NCBI RefSeq assembly: GCF_003598715.1
Contig: NZ_QZFU01000019.1
Span: 671,074-735,073, forward strand
Length of the DNA: 64,000 nucleotides
Reading direction: 5' to 3'
From: Nocardia panacis
Lineage (GTDB): Bacteria; Actinomycetota; Actinomycetes; Mycobacteriales; Mycobacteriaceae
Each line of letters begins with the position of its first letter. Within the stretch, counting starts at the first letter, position 1. The translations under genes and the position numbers were made by a program. Below are positions 11,481 through 19,494 of the stretch, one piece after another. The notes below the pieces were generated by a model. The model made no database searches. It had not been told where the DNA came from and worked only from the letters and a program-made list of their open reading frames with translations.

Positions 11481-12503
11481 CTACGGCTTGGGCGCGACCA
11501 CCGTGCGCATCCAATCCAGCACCGCCATCTGGTACTCGCGGGTATTCCGCGCGAGATTCACCGAATGTCCACTCTCGGGCAGGACGAAGGTCCGCAACCG
11601 CGCGGCAGGAGCGAAATAGGGCGCTTCCTCCGCGTAAAGGGTTGCGGTGTCGGTACATACCGCGTACGTCTCGCCGCAGGACAACCTGTCGCGGCCGCCG
11701 TCGACCACCAGCACCGGAGCGGTGATCAGGCTCGACATGCCCGGCAGCGTGGATGTCAGCCCGTCCGGATATTCCGTGAGCGAGAAGACTTCCTTGTTCG
11801 CCTCGTCCTGCGCGAGCACCTCGGGTTCGACATTCTCCGGGGTGAAGAAATCGTGCAGCCGGGTGCCGGGGCGGCTCACCAAATAGCCCGGATCGTAGCC
11901 TCGGTCGGCGAATCGCGCCTCCTCCACCGCCGGGTGATAGGTGGCGATCACGCCGAGCACCTCCGGGATATTCAGCGCGTGCGAATATCCGGTCAGCAGC
12001 ACACCGTCCACATCGTGGTGCGCGGTGGCCTCCATGACCGAGGTGCCCGAGGTCAGCGAATGGCCGACGGTGACGACCTTGGCGAAGGGCGCGGCCCCGG
12101 CCAATCCGTGCCGCAGTCCCTGCACGATCTCGTGCAGGGCCGCCGCGGTGGCCGTGGCGGTGAGGGTGGCGCTCGGCGGGTGGGTGCTGCGACCGGTGCC
12201 GAGCCGGTCCACGATCAGCGTCGCATAGCCCGCATCGTTCATGGCGCGGCGGAAATTGTATGTCTGCGGGGCGTATTGGAAATCCCAATAGGTGCCGTTG
12301 TAGTTGGAACCCGACATCAGCACCATAACGGTGTCGGTGGATCCGGACGGCTGACACAGGGTGGCGGCCAATTGGCCTTGCGGCACCGGGAGGAAGAAGT
12401 CGTGACATTGGGCCGGGGCCGGATCGGCGGTGGCCACCCACGGTGTGAGGCAGAGCAGTGCGGCGGCCGCGAGCGCGGCCAGATTCCGTACCGAAGTTCG
12501 CAC
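11481..12503 (-). CDS. Secreted alpha/beta hydrolase
   Basis: A 340-residue exported hydrolase. The first 26 residues are a Sec signal ending in ATADPAPA. The fold is shown by the nucleophile elbow VGHSLTSG, an acid in VVDGGRDRL and the final histidine in ESGHSVN. Four cysteines (two near CHDFFLP and CQPSG, two in SCGETYAVC) suggest disulfides outside the cell. The substrate is not evident; esterase or lipase activity is typical of such proteins. It is divergent from the MetE-like gene. Confidence 0.85.
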   Translation of the reverse strand: MRTSVRNLAALAAAALLCLTPWVATADPAPAQCHDFFLPVPQGQLAATLCQPSGSTDTVMVLMSGSNYNGTYWDFQYAPQTYNFRRAMNDAGYATLIVDRLGTGRSTHPPSATLTATATAAALHEIVQGLRHGLAGAAPFAKVVTVGHSLTSGTSVMEATAHHDVDGVLLTGYSHALNIPEVLGVIATYHPAVEEARFADRGYDPGYLVSRPGTRLHDFFTPENVEPEVLAQDEANKEVFSLTEYPDGLTSTLPGMSSLITAPVLVVDGGRDRLSCGETYAVCTDTATLYAEEAPYFAPAARLRTFVLPESGHSVNLARNTREYQMAVLDWMRTVVAPKP

Positions 12504-12684
12504 GCGGATGCTCCCTAGCGCCTGTCCTTTTCGATCATTCAGAGGGGCAGGCTATAGCGCGCGACGGGGCGCGCGCAAGGGTTTGCCGCATCGTATTGTG
12601 GTGAATGGTAGTTCCGCACACGGTGATTCGCAGCTTGCGCACGGTCGGGGCGGCGAGAATCGGTTCGATGAGGAGTGCGGGCAG

Positions 12685-13749
12685 TTGGGGTCGACACAGC
12701 AGGGGACGACGAAGCGCGATCGTCTCGTGCACCTTGTGGGAAGTTTTCCGGCGGAGTCCACGGCCGAGGCGATGGAAACTCTGATCGATCGTGCGGGCGG
12801 GCGGTTGCGCACCTTGCCGACCGGTGAGGTGCGCCGCTACGAGCTGTATATCCAGCCGATCATCGAAGACCTGGTGGCCCAGGGCGTGCTGGAGGTCCGC
12901 CGACCGGGCGTCTGGCGCACCTCGCGGAGCCGCCCGCTGCACCGGGTTCGGCGCGGGGTCGAGTTGAACGGCACCGCAATGGATCTCGGCTACCTGCACG
13001 AGGCGGAACAGGCCGCGCCCCTGTTCGAGCGGTTGCGTGCCGAACGGGAACTATCGGGTGTCACACTGCAACTCGGTATGCCGACACCGTTCACCATGGC
13101 TTTCATCGCGCTCGGTCCGGCGGGTGTGCCGCGCTATCGAAGCGCCTTCGCGGCGGCGACGGTGCGTGAGATCGCCGGAATTCGAGCCCTGCTCGGCGAC
13201 GGCGTGGTCATCCAACTGGAGGCCACGGCCGAACTCGTCCTGTCCGCATTGACACAGCCACTGCATCGGGCCGCCGAAGCCGCGCTGGAATTGGGCCGGG
13301 GCATAGCCGATCTGGCCGCCGCGTCCCCGCCCGGCACCCGATTCGGCGTCCACCTCTGCCTCGGCAGTATGGGCAATAAGGCTCGCACGGCGATGCGGAC
13401 CGCCCAACCACTGGTGGACCTGGCCAATTCCGTTGCCCGGCATTGGCCCTCGGATCGCCCCCTGGAGTATGTGCACGGCCCGCTCGCGGCGGGCGATATC
13501 CCACCACCGCGGCGGGCCGGGTTCTACGCACCGCTGGGCGAACTCTCGCTCGGACCGGAGACGGCGTTCTACGCCGGTTTCGTGCACGACGAGCCGTCCT
13601 CGGCCCAGCAGGTGCAGACGCTGCGCATGATCGAATGCGCGCTCGGCGCTCGGGTCGGCGGGGTGGCGAGTGCGTGCGGACTCGGACGCAGACCACGCGC
13701 CGTGGCGGAGGCGATGGTGACGCGCGCCGCCGAACTGGCCGCGGACTAG
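12685..13749 (+). CDS. Cobalamin-independent methionine synthase-like (MetE/UROD superfamily) protein
   Basis: A protein of about 354 residues with the catalytic barrel of MetE but none of its N-terminal domain. Probable zinc ligands are visible: H and C in GVHLCLGSMGNK and C in SACGLGRRPRAV, matching the C-terminal cysteine of MetE. Such single-domain homologues are common in actinobacteria and their methyl donor and acceptor are mostly unknown. The start is uncertain: the TTG at 12685 has a strong AGGAG nine bases upstream; a GTG at 12601 and a GTG at 12727, directly before HLVGSFPAES, are alternatives. Confidence 0.75.
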   Translation: MGSTQQGTTKRDRLVHLVGSFPAESTAEAMETLIDRAGGRLRTLPTGEVRRYELYIQPIIEDLVAQGVLEVRRPGVWRTSRSRPLHRVRRGVELNGTAMDLGYLHEAEQAAPLFERLRAERELSGVTLQLGMPTPFTMAFIALGPAGVPRYRSAFAAATVREIAGIRALLGDGVVIQLEATAELVLSALTQPLHRAAEAALELGRGIADLAAASPPGTRFGVHLCLGSMGNKARTAMRTAQPLVDLANSVARHWPSDRPLEYVHGPLAAGDIPPPRRAGFYAPLGELSLGPETAFYAGFVHDEPSSAQQVQTLRMIECALGARVGGVASACGLGRRPRAVAEAMVTRAAELAAD

Positions 13750-13756
13750 GGACAAC

Positions 13757-14548
13757 TCACGGCTTGCGGCAGACGCCGCCCAGGATGACCAGCCGGGTGG
13801 CGGGCAGATCGTCGCCCAGCCACTGCTGCACGGTGACCAGGCCGGGCTCGAGCATCTCGAAACCCTTGAAGTACGAGGCGACCTCATCGCGCGGCCGCAG
13901 AATGAACTGGGCCGGACTGCCCGCGGTGTCGGAATTGGCCATATCGACGAAATCGCGGTGGGTGTTGTCGCAGCCGTGGGTGAAGGCGAGATAGCTGCCG
14001 GGGGCCATGGCCTCGCGGAAGTGGGCCACGATCTCGGCGGGATGCTCGTGGTCCATGACGAAATGCAGGACGCCGACACAGAGGATGGCCACCGGCTGGG
14101 TGAAATCGATCAGTTCCTCGTGCTCGAGGCGTTCGAGCAGTTCTTCGGGGCGGCGCACATCGGCCAGCATCGGCGTCACACCCGGCACGCCCGCCAGCAT
14201 GGCATTGGCGTGTGCGAAGACGACCGGATCGTAATCCACCGAGACGACGCGCGCCGCGGGGTCGACCTCCTTGGCCACCTCGTGCACCGAAGGCGTGGTG
14301 GGGATGCCCGCCCCGAGATCGATGAATTGCCGGACACCCGCCACTGCTGCCGTAGTGACGGCCTGTGCCAGGAACTTTCGACTGAACCATGCCATGGTTC
14401 GACTATCGGGCGCGGCGAGCAGCATGCGGTGTGCCACGGCCTGGTCCACCGCGTAGTTGTCCTTGCCGCCCAGCAGGTAGTTGTACACGCGAGCCGTATT
14501 CGGCTTGGTCGGATCGACTCCCTCCGGGACCCGTTCGATCTCGGGCAA
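13757..14548 (-). CDS. SAM-dependent methyltransferase, DUF574/Methyltransf_19 family
   Basis: A 263-residue protein of an actinobacteria-rich methyltransferase family. It begins with the family hallmark PNTARVYNYLLGGKDNYAVD, followed by the SAM-binding motif FIDLGAGIPT near residue 95 and an acidic VVSVDYDP strand. The substrates of this family are largely unknown; small-molecule or regulatory roles have been proposed. It is convergent with the MetE-like gene with only 7 bp between stops. Confidence 0.88.
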   Translation of the reverse strand: MPEIERVPEGVDPTKPNTARVYNYLLGGKDNYAVDQAVAHRMLLAAPDSRTMAWFSRKFLAQAVTTAAVAGVRQFIDLGAGIPTTPSVHEVAKEVDPAARVVSVDYDPVVFAHANAMLAGVPGVTPMLADVRRPEELLERLEHEELIDFTQPVAILCVGVLHFVMDHEHPAEIVAHFREAMAPGSYLAFTHGCDNTHRDFVDMANSDTAGSPAQFILRPRDEVASYFKGFEMLEPGLVTVQQWLGDDLPATRLVILGGVCRKP

Positions 14549-14641
14549 GGCACCTCCTGGCTGTCCGCGACCATGGTATCGCAGCCAACTCGACTACGGG
14601 GCAACGCAATTCGCATCGTGCACCATCGAATTCGCGGCGCG

Positions 14642-15181
14642 CTAGCGATCCGCCTCGGCCGCATCGATGACATCGCGCGCCCAGTCCGCCCAGCGGCACA
14701 GCGCGTCGTACTGATGGACGCCGTATTCGATGGCCAAGCGACCGAAGCGAAGTCGCCCGCGCGGGTGAGTATCGGCGTCGGCGCGGGCGGCGAGGATACG
14801 CAGTTCGTCGAGTTCCGCGCGCGCCTGTTCCCGAAAGCGCCGCACCAAGGCACGCGCCTGCTCCGGTTCCAACGCCGACAGCAGTGACATGCGCAGCACC
14901 TGTTCGTCGCGCACGGCGCGTGGCTTCATCGGCCCGGTCAGCCACTCCCGCAGCTCCGCGCGGCCCGCCTCGGTCAGCGCATAGGTGCGCCGACCGCGCG
15001 CGCCCTGCGCGATCACCTCGATCAGCCCGGCGTCGGCCAGTCGGTTCAACTCGGGATAGATATGGCTCTGCCTGGCGGTCCACGCGTACTTCTGCAAGGA
15101 GTTCTCGAAGCGGGCGGTCAGTTCGTACCCGCTGGCGGGTCCGTCCTCCAAGAGCCCGAGCAGGGCGTATCGCAGCGACAT
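14642..15181 (-). CDS. PadR-family transcriptional regulator
   Basis: A 179-residue regulator: an N-terminal winged helix (MSLRYALLGLLEDGPASGYE, then QSHIYPELNRLADAGLIEV) followed by a coiled-coil dimerisation region, the PadR layout. The ATG at 15181 fits the family's usual N-terminus better than the in-frame codon twelve residues upstream. It is divergent from the FAD monooxygenase at 15241 with only 59 bp between them, and the gap holds a palindrome, so it very likely represses that gene and itself. Confidence 0.9.
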   Translation of the reverse strand: MSLRYALLGLLEDGPASGYELTARFENSLQKYAWTARQSHIYPELNRLADAGLIEVIAQGARGRRTYALTEAGRAELREWLTGPMKPRAVRDEQVLRMSLLSALEPEQARALVRRFREQARAELDELRILAARADADTHPRGRLRFGRLAIEYGVHQYDALCRWADWARDVIDAAEADR

Positions 15182-15207
15182 ACGTACATAATGACAGGTA
15201 CGGATTG

Positions 15208-15225
15208 ACCTATACATTTGTAGGT
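15208..15225. promoter_or_regulatory. Candidate PadR operator
   Basis: Inverted repeat ACCTA-N8-TAGGT in an AT-richer patch between the PadR start (15181) and the monooxygenase start (15241). Seven of nine positions pair if the whole 18 bp is read as one palindrome. Confidence 0.5.
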
Positions 15226-15240
15226 GTCATAGTCGGCGGC

Positions 15241-16743
15241 ATGACAGCGATCGATGTCCTGATAGCGGGCGCCGGACCGACCGGACTGATACTGGCGTGC
15301 GACCTCGCCCGCCGAGGAATACGATGCCGGGTGATCGACCGCGCGGCCGGCCCGCAGGCCGGTGGGCGTGGTTTCGGACTCAAACCGCGCACGCTGGAGA
15401 TCATGGACGACCTCGGCGTCGCCGACCGGATCGCGGCAATCGCCTTGGACCACACACCGATTCGCTTCCATCTCGGCCACACCGAACTCTTCGAACTGCG
15501 CGTGCCCCCGGCCGCGCCGACACCGCGGCGGCCCTACCCGAATCTGCTCTCGCTGCCGCAGTGGCGCACCGAATCGGTCCTGCGCGACCGATTGACCGAA
15601 CTCGGCGGGCAGGTCGAATTCGACTGCGAACTGGTCGATTTCGACCAGGACGCGAACGGTGTGAGCGCCACCCTGCGCCGCGGCGGCGCGGTGGAGACGA
15701 TGCGGGCGGCCTGGCTGGTCGGCGCGGACGGCGGCCGCAGCACCGTGCGCCGCCGCCTGGGGATCGCCTTCCGCGGCCGCACCGAGGACGACGCCCGCGC
15801 GCTGCTCGCCGACGTCACGGTGCACGGCCTGGCCGATCCCGCCGCCGTACACCTGTGGATGGGAGCCGAAGGGCTGCTGGTCATTCGGCCCGGCAGCGAC
15901 GGTCGCTGCCAGGTCGTCGCCGCGCTCGCGCCGCAGGACGACGACGCCCCCGAACTGGACACGCTGCGGCACCTGGTCACCGCGCGATCCGGGCGGGCCG
16001 ATATCGAACTCACCGATCCGACCTGGATCTCGGTGTGGCGCTACAACTTGCGCATGGCCGAACGCTACCGCGTGGGCCGCGTCCTGCTCGCCGGCGACGC
16101 CGCCCACGTACACAGCCCCTTCGGCGCCTACGGCATGAACACCGGCATCGGCGATGCCTACAACCTGGGTTGGAAGCTCGCCCACACGGTACGCGGCGCG
16201 GACCCCGAACTTCTCGACACCTACTGGGCCGAACGCGCCCCGATCGCGCGAAAGATCCTGGCCGACAGCGATCGACGCTTCGCCGCCGCGACTCCCCCGC
16301 CATTCATTCGGCCACTCGTCGCCTTGGCTCTCAAACCGCTGCTGCGCCGCGCCCAAATCCGCGACCGCGCGGACTATCCCGCCTACCGCACCGGCCCACT
16401 CGGCGTCGAGGACACCGCGCGCGGGCGCGGACCGGCGGTGGGTGACTCCGCGCCCGACTGCCCGCTTCCCGATGGCACCACACTTTTCGCACACCTGCGC
16501 GGCACGCACTTCACCGCCCTCGTCTGCGACGCCGCGGCGCCCGCCGCCGAGGGCCTCGAGGTCATCGAAATCCCGCCGTCCACAGCCCTCTCCGCGCATC
16601 GAACGTTCCGACCTCGCTCCGGATCCATCATCCTCATCCGACCGGATGGCCACATCGGGTTGATCACCACCGACCCGGATGCTGTGCGCACCTACCTCGG
16701 CCGATGCGGCCTATCCGTTGCAGGTGACAATGATTCGCAATAG
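15241..16743 (+). CDS. FAD-dependent monooxygenase (aromatic hydroxylase type)
   Basis: A 500-residue class A flavin monooxygenase of the PheA/MhpA/RdmE type, which hydroxylates aromatic or polyketide-like substrates using NAD(P)H and O2. Visible motifs: the Rossmann GAGPTGL at residue 10, the DG fingerprint in GADGGRSTVRRRLG near 162, and the second FAD motif LLAGDAAHVHSPFG near 285. The last 110 residues resemble the thioredoxin-like C-terminal domain of this group. The start is an ATG. It is divergent from a PadR repressor, suggesting induction by a phenolic or xenobiotic compound. Its last 33 bp overlap the convergent gene at 16711. Confidence 0.9.
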   Translation: MTAIDVLIAGAGPTGLILACDLARRGIRCRVIDRAAGPQAGGRGFGLKPRTLEIMDDLGVADRIAAIALDHTPIRFHLGHTELFELRVPPAAPTPRRPYPNLLSLPQWRTESVLRDRLTELGGQVEFDCELVDFDQDANGVSATLRRGGAVETMRAAWLVGADGGRSTVRRRLGIAFRGRTEDDARALLADVTVHGLADPAAVHLWMGAEGLLVIRPGSDGRCQVVAALAPQDDDAPELDTLRHLVTARSGRADIELTDPTWISVWRYNLRMAERYRVGRVLLAGDAAHVHSPFGAYGMNTGIGDAYNLGWKLAHTVRGADPELLDTYWAERAPIARKILADSDRRFAAATPPPFIRPLVALALKPLLRRAQIRDRADYPAYRTGPLGVEDTARGRGPAVGDSAPDCPLPDGTTLFAHLRGTHFTALVCDAAAPAAEGLEVIEIPPSTALSAHRTFRPRSGSIILIRPDGHIGLITTDPDAVRTYLGRCGLSVAGDNDSQ

Positions 16744-17184
16744 GGCGAGGGTGCCTGCGGCGAGGTCGCCTGCTTGGCGTTCGGTCAGGTTCCAGGCGGG
16801 GTCCGGAGCGGGCGGGGTGATACGGGAGACCGAAAGCGCGCAGTCGTCGGGCCAGGTGGCGCCCGCGACGGTTGAGGAGTGGTCCTCGGCAGTGATGATC
16901 GGCGGCACAACGGGTTTCACCGCGATATCGGCGGTGACCAAGGGTGGGAGGTCCGCGACGAACGGGCCGAGGAAGATCGCGCCCGCATTGGGGCCGTAGT
17001 CCCCGGAGCCCCGCGCCACCGGGGCATCCGCGATGCGACCGAACCCCTGCACTCGGATATCGGCGAGATGCCGCTGCGCGACATCGGGGCGGGTGCACCA
17101 CCAGACGAGGACGGCCGACGCGGCCACAATTGCCGCGACGGCCACCAATACCCACCGGGTTCGAGACGCAGGACTCAATTGCAC
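16711..17184 (-). CDS. Membrane-anchored hypothetical protein of the WXG100 operon
   Basis: A protein of about 157 residues with one N-terminal membrane helix (VLVAVAAIVAASAVLVWW) and an extracytoplasmic remainder holding two cysteines (DDCALS and the C-terminal VTCNG). No family is recognised. The GTG at 17184 is chosen because GGAG lies seven bases upstream; it overlaps the stop of the transglycosylase-like gene, so the two are translationally coupled. Position in the operon suggests an anchor, chaperone or immunity-type partner for the secreted effector, which is inference only. Confidence 0.7.
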   Translation of the reverse strand: MQLSPASRTRWVLVAVAAIVAASAVLVWWCTRPDVAQRHLADIRVQGFGRIADAPVARGSGDYGPNAGAIFLGPFVADLPPLVTADIAVKPVVPPIITAEDHSSTVAGATWPDDCALSVSRITPPAPDPAWNLTERQAGDLAAGTLALLRIIVTCNG

Positions 17185-18800
17185 GCATACGCTCCAGTGC
17201 CGCGCATCCAACGATCGGCCTGATCATAGTGCCCATCCGCGCGCTGGACATACGGGGTGACATGCGGGCCGAGCTTGCCCGCCTGGATGTAGTCGCGGGC
17301 GTGATCGTCGCCCGCGTTGTACACGGCGGTCACAAATTCGTTGCGGGTCACATTGGCGCGCATCTCGGGTGGCACCTGACCGTCGAATTTGTCCTGGATG
17401 CGGCGCAGGTTGTAGGCGGTCGCCTTGACCGCGAGATCCTCGTTGCCGTCGAGATCGGACCAGCCCTTGTCGCGGAATTCGTTGGGGTAGGCCTGTTTCA
17501 CCGTTTTGAACGTATCCTCCTTCATATTCGTCAGGCCGAGGGAGTTGTCCCGGAAGACGCTGGTAATCCAGCGGAAGTCGTCATACGGTTCGCCGAGGCC
17601 CTGCAAGGTGCGGGTCGCGCCCTCATTCAGGATGATCGACATGATCAGCCGCGGGTCAACGCCCGCCGCATTGCCGTACTTCACCGCCGCCGCGGCCCAC
17701 TTTTTGAGCCGGGGGTCGACATTGCCGAGCTTGCCGAGATCCCATTCGGTGAACTCGGGCGACCTGGCCTCCCAGGCGGCGAGTTTGTCGAGTTCGCCGT
17801 GCAGGGACTTGTTGTCCTCCGGATTGCCCGTCTCGGCGATGATCGGCAACTCCGCCAGCGCCTTCAGTTTGGCCACACTGTCCAGTGTGTATTTGCCGAC
17901 GAAATCGGTCTTTCCGAGTACACCGGCCAGCGCGCTACCCGAATAGGCGGAATCGAAAGCGAGCCCGGCCATGAAGGAATCGAACCATTGGTCCGAACCC
18001 GTCACCGCGACGGTGACGGTGGCATCGCCCACCGTCGCCGTGATCTGCTTCGCCTTGGGAAACGCACGGGGCGCGGCATCGACGATCCCCTTGCGCATCG
18101 GGCCGAGATTGTCGTGGTAGGCGCGGACCGCGGCGCCGAGCGCGTCCGCGGCGGAGAAGATATCGCCGATTCCGTTTTGCAGCGCCCCGAGACCCTCGAC
18201 GATATCCGGCACCTCCGGCGCCCGCACCGCGTCGAAGGCCGATCCCAATCCCTGTAGCGTAACCGGGGCCATTCGGACCGCCTCGGACTTCACGAAGGAA
18301 TCCCACGCTTTGGCGGCCGTATCGAGCAGTCCGGACCGACCGTTCGGCACGATGGTGGCCACCGAACCGGGCGAAACCGTCACTCCCGGACCGTTATCGA
18401 ACGAGGCATTGGGCACATCCGGGAAATCGCCGTTGCTCAGCGCCGCCACGGCGGCGGGCGCGGGCCGAACCGGCGGCAGACCGGTCCGACGCTCCGGACT
18501 GGTGCCGTTGTATTCGGCGGCGTCCCAGTTGTATCCGGCGGCATCGACGACATCCGCGAAGTGCTGCAACGCCGCCGCATAGGCGATGGTGGCGGCGCGG
18601 ACATCGGCGCCGAACCTGTTGTATTCGGCGGCCCAGCCCTCGACCGTCGAACCCGAGCCCGCCATTCCGCCGGTCGCGCTCAGTCCCGGCGCCAGGACAC
18701 CGGTGACCGCGCCCCTGATCTGATCCGCCAACTCCCGCAACTTCTTCGCCGTGATGTAGTACACATTCGGGTCGACGGCCAACTTCTCCTGCGGGCTCAT
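17175..18800 (-). CDS. Type VII secretion-type effector with C-terminal transglycosylase-like domain
   Basis: A 541-residue protein. The N-terminal 100 residues are helical and WXG100/ESX-like (ELADQIRGAVTGVLAP, then VEGWAAEYNRFGADVRAAT). A glycine/proline-rich linker leads to a long helical middle, and the last 160 residues look like a lysozyme/lytic transglycosylase fold: SIILNEGATRT near residue 390 with a candidate catalytic Glu, DNSLGLTNM near 425 in the place of the usual GLMQ segment, and VYNAGDD near 490 matching the YNAG motif. It probably cleaves peptidoglycan after export. The ATG at 18800 begins one base after the stop of the preceding gene; an upstream in-frame ATG at 18827 is less likely. 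Confidence 0.7.
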   Translation of the reverse strand: MSPQEKLAVDPNVYYITAKKLRELADQIRGAVTGVLAPGLSATGGMAGSGSTVEGWAAEYNRFGADVRAATIAYAAALQHFADVVDAAGYNWDAAEYNGTSPERRTGLPPVRPAPAAVAALSNGDFPDVPNASFDNGPGVTVSPGSVATIVPNGRSGLLDTAAKAWDSFVKSEAVRMAPVTLQGLGSAFDAVRAPEVPDIVEGLGALQNGIGDIFSAADALGAAVRAYHDNLGPMRKGIVDAAPRAFPKAKQITATVGDATVTVAVTGSDQWFDSFMAGLAFDSAYSGSALAGVLGKTDFVGKYTLDSVAKLKALAELPIIAETGNPEDNKSLHGELDKLAAWEARSPEFTEWDLGKLGNVDPRLKKWAAAAVKYGNAAGVDPRLIMSIILNEGATRTLQGLGEPYDDFRWITSVFRDNSLGLTNMKEDTFKTVKQAYPNEFRDKGWSDLDGNEDLAVKATAYNLRRIQDKFDGQVPPEMRANVTRNEFVTAVYNAGDDHARDYIQAGKLGPHVTPYVQRADGHYDQADRWMRGTGAYACN

Positions 18801-18801
18801 C

Positions 18802-19095
18802 TCACGAACCGCGCAGCATCCGGCCATTGGCGCGCATTGCCACCGTGTAGCGACGATGAGCCGCCTCGGCCGCCGCGCTCATCTCCCGCACGCCGTCGGC
18901 GAATTCCCTTGCACCATCGGCCCATTCGCGATGGGCATCGGCATAGCCCTGCGCACCGAGACTCTTCCAGATCTCGGGCAGCTTGGTGACCCCTTTGTCG
19001 AGGTCGTCCAGATGATCGTGCACGAATCCGGCCAGCGCCTCGAGCTTGGCCACAATATGATCCAAATGATCCAGATCGACACTGAATTCGCTCAT
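18802..19095 (-). CDS. WXG100-like small helical protein
   Basis: A 97-residue, highly helical protein of ESX size with a central turn (PEIWKSLGAQGYADAHREW) where the canonical W-x-G would be; the glycine is displaced by two residues, so it is a divergent member. No C-terminal Y-x-x-x-D/E secretion signal is seen. Its start overlaps the stop of the gene before it by an ATGA-type junction and its stop is one base from the next start, so it is one partner of a heterodimer or a chaperone-like subunit in the same transcript. Confidence 0.7.
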   Translation of the reverse strand: MSEFSVDLDHLDHIVAKLEALAGFVHDHLDDLDKGVTKLPEIWKSLGAQGYADAHREWADGAREFADGVREMSAAAEAAHRRYTVAMRANGRMLRGS

Positions 19096-19424
19096 GTTCG
19101 CAGACTCGCTATATCGGTGGCACTGGTGTCTTCACGATCTCGATACTCATCGGCGCCGACACCCAACTTCCCCGCCAATGTCCGCAAGGCATGGACAATT
19201 CGCTCGCCACCATCGTGCGTCTCGCGCCACCCATCGGCGAATTCCTGCGCTGTCGCTCCGCTCCAGCCGCGCGACAGCAGATCATCGACCTCCTTGGCGG
19301 CCGAATCCAATGCTTTCTGTAGGGTTTTGGCGATCCCACCGACATTTCGACCGTACGTCCGAACCGCATCCGGAGCGATATACGTGTCGCGTCGTGGATC
19401 GGGGAACCCCCCGGCTCCATCCAT
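19092..19424 (-). CDS. WXG100-family protein
   Basis: A 110-residue ESX-type protein. It has the W-x-G turn in SRGWSGATAQEFADGW near residue 55 and, near the C-terminus, YRDRE, fitting the Y-x-x-x-D/E type VII export signal. It is the first gene of a four-gene overlapping operon (19424 to 16711). The secretion machinery (EccC and partners) is not in the window, so export would depend on an ESX system elsewhere in the genome. Confidence 0.75.
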   Translation of the reverse strand: MDGAGGFPDPRRDTYIAPDAVRTYGRNVGGIAKTLQKALDSAAKEVDDLLSRGWSGATAQEFADGWRETHDGGERIVHALRTLAGKLGVGADEYRDREDTSATDIASLRT

Positions 19425-19452
19425 TCCAGAATTCTATCGCCGATCGCGACGA

Positions 19453-19486
19453 CCCGGAACCCGAAGCAGCGCTATCGGATTCCGGG
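19453..19486 (-). terminator. Terminator after the helicase gene
   Basis: Twelve-base arms CCCGGAACCCGA and TCGGATTCCGGG with one mismatch and a 10-base loop. It sits between the stop of the helicase gene (19495) and the start of the WXG100 operon, so the two units are transcribed separately. Confidence 0.65.
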
Positions 19487-19494
19487 CGCGCAGG

